Shown here one piece after another: positions 22,385 to 33,130 of a DNA stretch of 64,000 bases. The stretch covers positions 379,048 to 443,047 of the forward strand of contig MNCI01009062.1 of assembly GCA_015680685.1 (NCBI GenBank). Direction: 5' to 3'. A program made the translations under genes and the position numbers. Within the stretch, counting starts at the first letter, position 1. Each line of letters begins with the position of its first letter. The notes under the pieces were generated by a model. The model was not told the origin of the DNA and did no database searches. It was given only the letters and a program-made list of their open reading frames with translations. This stretch comes from Gnetum montanum. Taxonomy: Eukaryota; Streptophyta; Gnetopsida; Gnetales; Gnetaceae.

Positions 22385-23608
22385 TGTACCGTCCGAAATC
22401 GTCGGTCTCCGGTTGGAAGGAAACAGAGACCGTGGGACTACCGGATACGCACAGATGACCCTACCTTCACCTGAGGGTGAGCTAGAATGAACGAAGGCAG
22501 AGTACCTTGGATGGTCTGCACGCGGACCAAGCAAGGATTTCCCCAAACGTACACCAAGGTGCTATACGCTAGGTTATACGTGAACGGTGTAACAGGCGTA
22601 AAACAAAGCATAAACAACATAATTGATGCGAACGGAGCATAAACATAAAAGAGCATAAGTAGAATACATGCAACAATTAATGCAAACTATAATAGATTTT
22701 AGGAAGAAAATGTAACAATGGCATTTCAAAATGAAAGTTACAATGCACCGGTCTAATGCAGTTGTGGCTTTGACACAAGGCGGACGAAAAGCCCCAGTGG
22801 ATGCAGGGATGATTGTGGGCTGGTTCATACTATAGGCACAGCGTAGAGGTTGTATGCTCAGCGTACAGGGTTGTCCAACGTACAAGGTTCTCTACTCTGG
22901 TTCTCAGCATCTCTTCTCTCTCTGGTTTGCTCCAAAATTTACGAACCGACCTCTAATCTCATGGAAAATTAGGGCTTTTATGTAGGTTTTGATGTTAGAC
23001 TCGGGTTGGGTGACACGTGGCACATTGACCGGGTGCGAAAGAATGAAATTTACAAGTGTACAGTATATTACATTTCCTGAGCATATACGCTGTATCAAGC
23101 AAGCATAGACTCTGGTTGTATACGCTGGATGTGTTGGGCGTATACACTTGATGTGCTGAGTGTATACGCTGGATGTTCATGGGCATATACGCTGGGCGTA
23201 TACGCTGTGGATGCTGCCTTGTACCAAGTCTTGTTCTGCAGTGCTGTTTCCATGTCATCTTTGGGGGTTGCATGCCGGGCGTATGCATCATTCGTACAAG
23301 GTAAACGTACTTGTGAGGTGTGTACGCCAGTCATGTATGCTATGAACATCAGACGTATACGCTGGGCGCATACGCTATGAACTTGAGTGTATACGCTGTG
23401 AATGTGAACTTTGAGCGTATACGTTGGGTGTATATGTTGAGAATGTAGACTTGGGTGTATACACTGAGAATGCATACTTAGTGATAATTAAGCATCTAAT
23501 CTCCGAAGTTGCCATGTTTGATACTAGATGTAGCCATCGTCGTCTATGAGTCCCAGGGACCTACTTCTTGTTGGAAAAGTTCTAGGCTCAAAATTTTGTG
23601 GTGTTTCA
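22385..23608 (-). repeat. 5' LTR of element A
   Basis: 1224 bp, TGTACCG...GTGTTTCA on the plus strand, with intact TG/CA ends. U3 with AGCGTATACGCT array at about 23085-23490. Confidence 0.95.
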
Positions 23609-23613
23609 GGTAG
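23609..23613. repeat. Right target-site duplication of element A
   Basis: GGTAG, identical to 5682-5686. Confidence 0.95.
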
Positions 23614-26500
23614 TAAGGAGAAGAAAATGATTGTTTAATTCCCAGGTTACTGCAGAAGGCCCAGGTTTCCTTACTGCTGAACTATGGTCCATTGTTGATC
23701 ACAATAGTCATCGGAAGCCCGAACCTAGTCATGATGTTATCAAGGATGAAGTCGCAGATTTTCTGGGATGTCATTTTCCTCAAAGGAATAGCTTCCACCC
23801 ACTTAGTAAAATACTCTATGATAGTGATAATGAAGCTATGCCCTGTGGAAGACTTAGGTGTGATGGGCCCTATGAGGTCTAGTCCCCATCATTGGAAAGG
23901 ACACATAATTTGTGTAGGGTGTAGGTCTGTAGGTGCTATGTGTATGAGATTTACATATCTCTGACATGTGTCACATGTCTTGAATTTCGATAGGCAGTCA
24001 CACTCCATATAAGGCCAATAGTGCCCTAGGCATCTAATATTCATTGCCATAGCCCTAGGTGCTATGTGTCTACCTCATTAACTACCTTCTATGCCTGCTC
24101 ACCACCCACACATGCCAGCAATATCCCATCGTAGGACTGTTGGCATAGGACGTCACTTCCTATGAGCACATATTGCTGGGCGCATTTGTGGATTGCATCT
24201 CTCTAGCCTGATGTCAATCTACCTAGGAGTTCGCCATGCTACAAATATGCTTTAATGTTATTATGCCATTTCGGGGTGTCCGCAGCATCGACAGACGCCA
24301 CGTGTTCTGTTCGAGTGATAGGTTCTACGCATTCTATGATTGTAGTGGGCAGGTTCACCAGGGAATGTGATGGAATGTTTAATGCAAGGGTAGCTAAGGC
24401 ATCTGCTATGCCGTTCTCACTGCATGGCACATGTTGCACATCAGTGGTCGTGAATTGTTTCAATAAGACCTTTGCTAGGTCACAGTAGGGTTGCAGATGT
24501 GTAGCCTTGCAGGTGTAAACTTCGATGATTTGATTCAAAAATGGTTGTGAATCTCCTCGGATCGCTAGGTGTTGCACATGCAGTGCACAGCTAGTTAAGA
24601 GGCCTCTGAGTAGCCCCTCATATTCCTCCACATTGTTAGTGCATGGGAATATGAAGCGATAAGTGGACGAGTACATTTCCCCAGAGAGGAATGTGATTAT
24701 GGCAGCGACGCTACCTCCTTGCGTGGTTGAGGTTCCGTCGAAGTGTAAGGTTACCTTGAAATGTGGTGGGATGATGGCGACATTGCTTACATATTCGTCT
24801 AGGAACTTGGGATCAATGACTGCCTGGTCATCGACTGGCAAGGTCGTGAGTTGGGTCACTATGGCTTCGCCTTTCATCGACGATTGGCTCACATAGCGTA
24901 GATCAAATTCTGCAGTTATGGCCTTCCATTGGGCTATCCTACTACCTTCATATAGGTTGTCGGTGATAGCCTGGAGTACGTTGCTTTTGCAAATGATGTT
25001 GGTTATGCTGCGGAATAGGTAGTGCTGCCACCTTGTTAGCACAAACACTAAGGCTAGGCAATTCCTTTCCATCTCTTTGTATTTTTTTTCGTATGATATT
25101 AATGCATGTCTTAGGTAATACACTGGTATCTCAGAGACATCATACCACTTCTAACATAGCAGTGCAGCTATGCATGCATCGGAGGTGGCGAGGTATATGA
25201 AGAAAGGCTTGTCCCTCTGTGGCGAGTACACTGTTGGTAGGTGGGAGAGTTCCTTCTTCAGGTTGTCGAAAGCTTGTTGACATTGGACTGTCCACTTGAA
25301 GTCAACCCCTTTTCTCATAAGATGTTGCATGGGGTGTAACTTATCGGTCAGTCTTACTATGAACCTTCAAATGAATTGCACTCTACCTTGTAGATCACGT
25401 AACTCTTTTAGGTTTGTGGGGGGCGCTAGGTTGACGATAGCTTTGACTTTGTCTGGGTCCACCTGTATTCTAGCCTCCAATACTACAAACCCTAACATGC
25501 ACCCAGTATTTACTCCGAAGATGCATTTCTTAGGATTAAGATGAAAATCGTGCCTTTGGCAACACTTGAGGACTAACTCTAGGTTGCATGCGTGATGGGC
25601 CACCTCTTTGGACTTAACCCTTATATCATCTACATAATCATTTAATATTTCTAGGATGTGGTTACTGAAAATGTACATCATGGCTCGCTGGTATGTTTCC
25701 CCAGCATTCTTGAGCCCAAAGGACATCATGGTATAGCAGAAGGTTCCCCATGGAGTCATGAAGGTTGTTGACAGCTGGTGTTCCGGGTTAATGCAGTTTT
25801 GGTTATATCTGGAGAAGCCATCCATGAAGGATAGCAAAGCATGCCCAACCATGGTGTCGATGAGTTGACCGATGTTCGGTAGTGGAAAGTTATCCTTGAT
25901 CATTTCCTTATTGAAATCTCAGAAATCTATACACATTCATATCCCTTCTATTTTCTTTGAAACCACAATGATATTGGACACCCACTCTGAATAGTCGACT
26001 ACGTGGATGAAGCCTGCTTGGTATAACTTAGTGATTTCCTCCTTCACGGCTAGTGTGATTTCTAGCTTTATTTTACGCACCTTTTGCTTGATTGCCTTCA
26101 TGTAGGGGTCTAGGATGATATTATGCTAAATCAACTGTGGATCTAGACCTAGCATATCTTCATATGACCATGCGAAAACGTCAACGTGTTCTTGCAAGGT
26201 TTTAACTATGCCCTCATGTATTTGTGTATCTAGTAGAGAGCTGATTCTTAATGTCTTTGCCTCCCTTCTTGTAGAGGTTATGGTATCTTGACGAGTGGAT
26301 CCTTGGTTACATCTCTAACCTCCAAATCTAGGACATGGACTAGGTGTTTGGGAAAATCTAGGGATGCTTCTAAGGTTCCTATAGTATTAATCGCAAACAA
26401 CTCCCAGTTGATTGCATCAGGGTTTAACTGTCTTGCGAGCTTACCTTATGGCCTTGTCAATATTAGAGGTGTGGACAGGGCATGGTGGGTTTCCATTCCT
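23614..26500 (-). pseudogene. pol: Element B pol: RT, RNase H, aRNase H and N-terminal integrase
   Basis: Minus strand. RT from about 26500 to 25360: DYSEWVSNI, FPLPNIGQL, SFMDGFSRYNQN and the catalytic DYVDDI box. RNase H near 25250-25000. aRNase H about 24850-24390 with the intact HFDGTST motif, NNVEEYEGLLRGL, GDSQPFLNQI and NGIADALATLA. Integrase zinc region and core run from about 24190 to 23614, where element A interrupts; the rest is at 5681-5119. The second catalytic Asp motif, normally DNGP, reads NNGP followed by a stop near 23680-23705, so the enzyme was dead by substitution as well as by insertion. Numerous stops occur in RT. Confidence 0.9.
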
Positions 26501-27304
26501 TGCTTAACCTGCCATCACAAGATGAGAGCCTGGGTAAGGATCACCAGAGATTGTGCAGAACATAAATCTACAAAGAAACATCAAGATGCGACTTGATAGA
26601 TAAGACAATGTACAGATTGAGTATTTTCTTGCTCAGGGCTATGGTGTACCACCCAGGCATAGGGATCTTGGATAGTTGAAGACATAGTAATTGTTGATGT
26701 AAGTTGCGAGTTGTATATGGATGCCGAACCACTAGTTTAAAGGTCATTTTGTGTTTCCATATCGTGACATGCAACATCTTGCTACGCTAAATAATGATAA
26801 GAGAGATAGCATCGTGGGCATGAGACACATTGGGTAGTTAATGCGGGAATAATGGCACGAAACTATTAAGGACTATGCTATCCTTATGTCGAGGCATGCT
26901 AGGTGATTTCTGATGTAGGAAGCGTAATTACTTTGTTTGACATCATTGTAGACTATGGCCATTATTAGTTGAAATATTATCATATGATTTTTATTTTTGA
27001 GAAGGCTAGCAACTGACTTGGAGCATGCCAAGGTTTAAATGCTAATAGTGTTGTGATGTCGTGGTGAGCATGCTACACTGCTCACCACCCCCCACCCTAC
27101 CTTAATCATAGAGAGAGAAAGGAAGTTTCTCCATTTTGCTCTTACTTCCATAAATAGGGGTTGAATCTTGGTAATTTTGTTGTTTTTGCTCTAGAAGCAC
27201 ATAATCCTTGTCGGAGCACTTTGGCGATTTCGGTGGGTGGAGTCACTATGTGAGTCCATATCGAGGCAAATTTCTATGAAGGTCATAAATCTGCTAGGAG
27301 GGCT
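26500..27304. other. Spacer between RT start and antisense gene, element B
   Basis: No clear gene. A CATAAATAGG at about 27149-27158 lies 150 bases before the putative start of the antisense gene and is a weak TATA candidate. Scattered AGTTTAAAGGTCATTT-like single hairpin units (for example around 26735) occur. Confidence 0.4.
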
Positions 27305-30300
27305 ATGACTGCTGAGAGTTAGTTGGTACTCGCGAAGGTTGGGGAGGCAAAGAAGGCCTTGAGACGTGCACCGTGGGCGAACGTTCTGGCGCGGGAGGAC
27401 ACACTATTAACCCAGTGAGTTTTATACGTCTATTCCGTTTCTTTCTCCTTGAACCTTCTACTCTCTTCCACTCTAGTTTTATGTCTTATTTATTTTTCTA
27501 TTGGTGTTTTTTATGGCTACATAATTTTGGCTTTGGTGCTGTCATGGTCTTGCTTTCTTTTGATCATCACTATTGTGAAAGGGTCTCGTTGTGGTTATAT
27601 GCAAGGCCATTACTACCGCAACTATTGCCATGGCTGTGGGACCAAGGTCCTTTAAGCTGCTGGACCGTGAAACCTTCAGGAGGAGGTTTAGTTGCATATG
27701 ATGTAGGTGCATGTTCTATTTGGGTCTGCTATCAGTTATCTTATTGCTACGCCAAGTTACTTGCATGTTCTTGCTACGCTAGAATTTTGCATATTTGTTG
27801 TGCTATGATGAACAGGGATCATGCTATGCTTCACTTATGGTTAGCTAGGCACTGCTACATTGTGCATGTATTATATTCATGTTTGATGTCACTATCTACT
27901 ATTTCTATTATGCATGGTAGGGCCAAGGTCTAGATTGATCATTTTGGATCTGGAAGGAGTTTTGTGTCATGTAGGTGGGCCTATGGCCAACATTCCCCAT
28001 TCTTCGATATGTTTGGGAGGTCAAGTGGTTTGGTTTAGGGATAGGATGCAAGACTTCCTACAATTCCTCCTCAGCCAATTTAGTCTCATGGTTTGGTCCT
28101 CCTCGGATGAGACACAGGCGTCTGGCATGGTAGAGGCTTTGCTGCCAAGGTAAATCAGGGCATCCTGAGATATCTTTTTGATGATGCGACTTCAGGCAGG
28201 CCAGGAGGAAGGTCTTTCCCACACTCCATAGGGTTGAGGCACTTGGCTTGGATTTGGGACATGTCAAAATACCAGTGTTATCATCCCTTCAACACATTGT
28301 ACCTCGCATGCCATATGGTGATGTATTTTCTGAACCCATAGGGGACCATTTACTGTGCTGGTGGGTGAGTTTCATGTCTCTATTTTGTTGTGTGATATTG
28401 GCTATGCTTGACCAAGGGCTGATAGCATGCACTTGTCATCAGGATCCATCTTAATGACGATGGGGTTCATGATCAGCTGGATGAATTGGCAATGACACAA
28501 CTAGCCCTATAGGGATTTGCCTCTGCCAAGAGCCTACGAGCGGGCATGATTGCTCTTTTTGGGGAAGGATACCATCCCCTCTTACGAATGCTCACCTCTT
28601 TCTACAATAATTTCAAGATGAAAGGTTGGCTAGACAAGGAGTGGAGGGAACTTTTTAAGCAAGTTATGCTCAAAGCAGTCTTAGCGGCTAAACTCCCACT
28701 ATTCCCGTCACCGTATAGGCTTGGTGGGTTAACAAGTGGGTGTCATTTTTTTTAATAAGATATGCTTTGTGATTATTGCCACAGGAGTGAAGAAGCCCCA
28801 TGAAGTGACGATGGTAATTTCTAGGGGGAAAAGGGGAAAAATCTACTTCAAATACGATGAGGTATCGACAAGCCAGAGCTGGTTGGAGTGAGGGGCTCTA
28901 GGCGCCTTGCTCAGAAGAAGTTGGATGGCCAGGCTTATGGATTTTTTTATGGCACTGAATTCAGGCATTCCTGCTGCCAAGATTCTTTCCCTGGTCAACT
29001 CCTTTTCTAGGCAAGCAAGTTGCTTTCGCACATACGTGCGCAGTGTGCAGGTGGTCATTGACATCAATGACTAGCTATTTGTAGATTTGTTTGGTGTTCC
29101 TAATGATGGCGCCGTTGTGATGTTGAAGGGAAAGCAGGAGTTGATCCTCCATAAGAAGCATATTGAGGAGTGGCTGAGGCTTACCAAGGAGCGGAAAGGA
29201 TTCCCTATGGAAAAGCTTAAGGATGGTCCTGCCATGGGGATATACCCAATCTTTCGTGCTCGTGCATTCCCTCAACTGCTCACCCAAGGAAAGCTCTTGG
29301 GGCTTGGGTAGGCTTGGGTAATGTGGGAAGTCATGGAGGAAGGGGCCCATTATAACTGGGCCAAATTCTTGTGTAATGGCTTGTAGGGATAGATTTTGGG
29401 GCTCTGTGAGCAAACAGAGTCTCGTTCTAACATGCACTATGCCTTCTTCATTGGCTGTTTAAAGCACTTTGCGGAGTTCCTGGTGGTCCAGGAGGATGGG
29501 GTCTAGTTCGAGCTAGATTGTGAATAGATCCCCAAGCCATGGATTCAATAGGTATTTCAGACCATGCAAGCCCAAGCTCCCTCGGAAGTGGTTGGGGATT
29601 CATTTTCTGTAACGACTAAAGGTCTGACGGTTCGTAGCGCTTGTGGCTAGCACAGCATAGGGGAGACTCCCCCTACCATACTTGGCAATGTGACCCAGGG
29701 TGATCATCTTATGGCTAAGGCCGTTCCTATAGAGTTACGGAGAAAGAGACCTCCCCATGCTAGGGAAAGCCTTTGTGAAGAGGAGCGATGACTACGATTC
29801 AAGTTGCGGGGAATGCAGCCCCCTATTGGTGAGCATTTAGAATGCTAACTATTCCATGCTTAGCTAAGTGGCACTTTGTGGAATGGTATCATTTTTTAGT
29901 TAATCAACTTTGATTTATTGTGTGTATACCCATTACAGACAGTAGAAGAAGAAGATGAAGAAGAAGGTGATGAGGAAGTGTCAGCCCTCAGATCGGGGGT
30001 GACAAATAAAGACACGGGGGGCTCGACTTTGGAAGAGAGGACCCCGACTAGGGATACTGGGCTTCTTGTCTCTAGGGCAAGGGCTATTGCCATTAGGGAG
30101 CCTCTTCCTACCAAATAAGAGGTGTCTTCCCAAAATAAAAAGTATTCTGCCCTCCTGAAAGGGAAAGCACCAACGCTTGAGGTAGGAGTTCCTACGGACC
30201 TGGCTAGGCCTTCTACAGAACCTACCGCGATTGTCTTACACCAACATGATGCGAGACAACAACTGAATACTGGTGAGTTTATGCTTTGGATGTACCCTAT

Positions 30301-31617
30301 CGTAGTCCACTTCGGCTATTATTGTCATGCTAAATTACGTAACAGGTGCTACCGCTGATGTACCAGGACCTTCTCCGCCCTGGACAGAGTCATGGGCTGA
30401 AATTCTTGACAATTTTACATTTGTTTAGGGGCTACTGAATGACATGATCAAATTCCTTCAATAGGTGGATCCTCGTGCGGGTGAGTAGGAGTGTTAATAG
30501 CCCCTATGTTGCTACGCTACAACTCTTAAATGTATTGATTTGTGTTATGTTTTCATGATTGCTATACTTTCTATAGCCTCTCAGCTCAAATGGGACCTGG
30601 CTCGACCTATGGAAATTGGCGCGGTGCGCACACTTTTGTTTGACATGACTAAAGTGCCTCATCGTGTATTTAACAAGGCTTAAAAATGCATTTTGCACTT
30701 GGTGCGCTCCCTATGGGAATGTAGATGTACCAATGAGGAATTGTGGAAACAGGCCCACAGGAGCGAGCAGAGAGAGATGGAACTGGCTGCTGAGGTGGAG
30801 AACCTTAAGTCGAGGATCGATTTCCTCATAAACCATAGTCCCAACCCTATGGAGTCGCAAAGGACTGTGGTCGATCACACCAGATTTTGGATTGTCTTCT
30901 ATTAGAATGTAGAATCCAACTATGAAATAGTCAAACAGTAGATGTAGATGAATTTTCTGGCCTAGAAGTGCCAAGATATGAAGGACATCAGCGCCAAGAT
31001 CTTCGAATGAGGGAAGGCCCAAAGGGACCACAAGTATACATACAAGCAAGAAATTGAAACTCAATGAAGGCTCTATAAAGATGCTGTTGTGGAGGCATTT
31101 TCATATGAGATGTTTGTGAAGGCCATCGGTGCTTCTGAGGCTTATGCCAAATTTAAAGAGTAGGTATAGGTCACGGAGTCTCCAGATTTGGGGGTGACCC
31201 TTCCTACAGGGGAGACCACCACCACCTTCCTTTCCCCGAGACCTCTAAGATTGACAAATTTGGGAAGGGAGAAAGTTTTCATTGCGAATGCTGAACCTAA
31301 TGACACACCTTGGATGAATATCTTGATGGAGGAGATTGAGTGTCATCTCAGGCTTGGTCTAGACCATATACCTCTTGCGACGGATGCAGGCTCCCCTCAG
31401 CTTAGTTGCTTTGATGCTTTGCTATAGCTCTCATTTGTCACATTTGTTGCCCCTACTAACTACTTTATCCTTTGGGGTGCAGGCTCTTAATGAGGATGTA
31501 AGGCCCATGGAGGGAAGGAATGAGGTGTCAGTGGGAGGCAATATGGGAGCAGACGAAGTGCAAGTGAATGAGGTAGAGACAAACAGTGAAGGCAATGTGA
31601 AAGGGGATGGCTTGTGA
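27305..31617 (+). pseudogene. Antisense gene of element B: diverged copy retaining an FCP1/HAD-like motif
   Basis: Diverged homologue of the antisense genes in A, C and E. Exon 1 candidate starts at 27305 and ends at a GTGAGT donor (27415), but its frame does not join cleanly to exon 2. Exon 2 starts at 27921: LIILDLEGVLCH, then VVWFRDRMQDFLQFLLSQF and LMVWSSSDE, the clearest FCP1/NIF-type HAD signature in the window (motif I D-L-E-G-V, first Asp kept). Middle part, 29060-29510: FGVPNDGAVVML, KGFPMEKLK, YPIFRARAFP, HYNWAKFL and FAEFLVVQ, all with counterparts in A and E exon 4. A glutamate-rich segment follows at 29940-29990 (EEDEEEGDEE). The 3' part (30690-31617) is coiled-coil-like and ends at a stop at 31615-31617. 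Several stops; internal exon borders not fixed. Confidence 0.7.
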
Positions 31618-31774
31618 GAGCATGAGGGCAGATTCCCCCTCTCTTATTTGTTTTGGAAGAGTTTATAGATACTGCCAATAGGTGAAAAATTTTGACTGAA
31701 ATGCAAAATTCCAGAAAGAAAAACTGATTTCGTGTTATTATGTGTGTTATGTGAAGTTTTGGCACTCTGGTATG

Positions 31775-31925
31775 CTAGTTTTAGGCCATTTCGGGCCATT
31801 TGTTAGTTTTAGGCCTTTTCGAGCCATTTGCGTAATGAATAAAGCAAAGGTGATAATGCTAGTTTGAATCTTTTTGTTAGTTTTAGGCCATTTTTGGCCT
31901 TTTGTTAGTTTCAGGCCATTTGCAT
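31775..31925. repeat. AGTTTTAGGCC mini-hairpin array downstream of antisense gene, element B
   Basis: Four or five units of AGTTTTAGGCC-n6-GGCC. Arms GGCC/GGCC at 31784-31797 with loop ATTTCG. Same place relative to the antisense gene as in A and C. Confidence 0.75.
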
Positions 31926-32149
31926 ATTGTGCCAAAAAGATGACACACTGGCAGGCTAAGTAGAAAGCGAAGATGGCGACTGGGTGAGAGGTCGCAAGGC
32001 TGCTATGCTACGCATAGCTGTTTCCTGAACTTTCTTGGGTTGACAAGGATGTAAGGTCGAGGTGTTTTTTCAGGGCCTTCGCTTGTGCTACCATCCTCTA
32101 CTTGAAAGGAAAACTCCACCCAGACATTTTCTACCCTAGGGGTCGCTTC
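31926..32149. other. Spacer between antisense gene and protease, element B
   Basis: No gene seen. Confidence 0.4.
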
Positions 32150-32911
32150 GTTGGGCTAATCCCTTCACTGTATGGCTAGTGCATGCATGAATAGGCACTT
32201 CATCTTCAGAGATTGTAACTTCTGAACCTTGCTCTATGTTTAGGTTACTAATTTCTTGCGTTACCACCCTATCGCCATGGATTATCACCTCTCTACCCTC
32301 GTATGGTAAGTGGATTTCCTGGTGTATAGGTGAGGAAACTGCCCTGAGTTATGCTAACCACGATCTTCCCAAGGTTAGGTTAAACCGAGGCATTTCTTCG
32401 ACTATGACAAATGTTGCATCTGTGGGGAGATCATCCCCTGCTATGAAGTTTACATGAACTGTGCCGTTTACCAGGACACATGCCCTGTTGAAGGACCATA
32501 GGCACAACATCGCTGTTGGTTTGATCTGGTCGACCAACACCAATTTCTCTATAATAGGCAAGAAGATGACGTTTGTGGCTACCCCATCATCAACATGCAC
32601 CCTTCGAATTTGGTATTGACCAACCCGATTGTGATGAAGAGGTGCACTGTAGTCACTTGGCCCTTTTCAGGATCTTCCTTAAGGGATTTGTTGCTGAAAG
32701 TTAGTGGAGGCACGGACTCCATAGGTACGAAAGGGAGTATGACTGAGTGGACCGTTTTCTCGTCTGCCAGCATGTTCTCATCGACCGGGATTGTCATTAA
32801 CATGTGGACTAGAGCCTTGTGGTGAGGGGTGGATACCATGACTAAGTCATATAGTCTTAACATGGTATTTTTTTGCCTTAGGGTTAGTCCAACCTGGGTT
32901 AGGGCATTCAA
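32150..32911 (-). pseudogene. Element B protease region
   Basis: Frames 32911-32579 and 32600-32349 are the same protein in shifted frames. It has LRLYDLVMVSTPHHKALVHM (as in A), PPLTFSNKSLKEDPEKGQVT, the active site MHVDDGVATNV and NLTLGRSWLA. D has the same protein split by C. The lower border is approximate. Confidence 0.85.
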
Positions 32912-33130
32912 GAAGTCTTGCCCACTTGTCTGTTTGACACTCTCCTCCTCGATTCTTCCTAGAAGACAAATCTCTCAAGGGGATATTGCCTCGGCCCCAG
33001 ACCCAAGTTCAAATTTTTGGGGACAGGATGTCATAGGTTGTGTGCTTGCATCGACCTTTGTCCTTGATAACAAAGATGTAAATTTAAAGGGCAAAGGCAT
33101 AGTTTTAGAGATTCTTTTGACAATATTCCT

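Larger units (their letters stand above)
5687..23608 (-). mobile_element. Element A: innermost, most complete Tat-lineage LTR retrotransposon with antisense gene
   Basis: Minus-strand element of 17.9 kb inserted in B's integrase. LTRs at 22385-23608 (5') and 5687-6909 (3'), flanked by a perfect target duplication GGTAG (5682-5686 and 23609-23613). Order along its RNA: PBS (22362-22379), leader rich in AGCGTA motifs, gag (21711 to about 18780), protease (18744-17500), antisense gene (12618-17023, plus strand), RT, RNase H, aRNase H and integrase (11870-8334), 3' noncoding region, polypurine tract (6910-6926). The first 270 bases of the two LTRs differ at about one site in ten by eye, nearly all transitions. 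The intact TSD and its position inside B make it the last insertion of the A-B-C-D series. Confidence 0.95.

Noticed and set aside
27373-27933. Plus-strand frame of 186 codons rich in Leu, Cys and Tyr, suggesting a membrane protein
   Set aside because: It spans the predicted intron 1 of the B antisense gene and has no counterpart in the A, C or E introns; the HAD-like exon 2 begins at its end in another frame.
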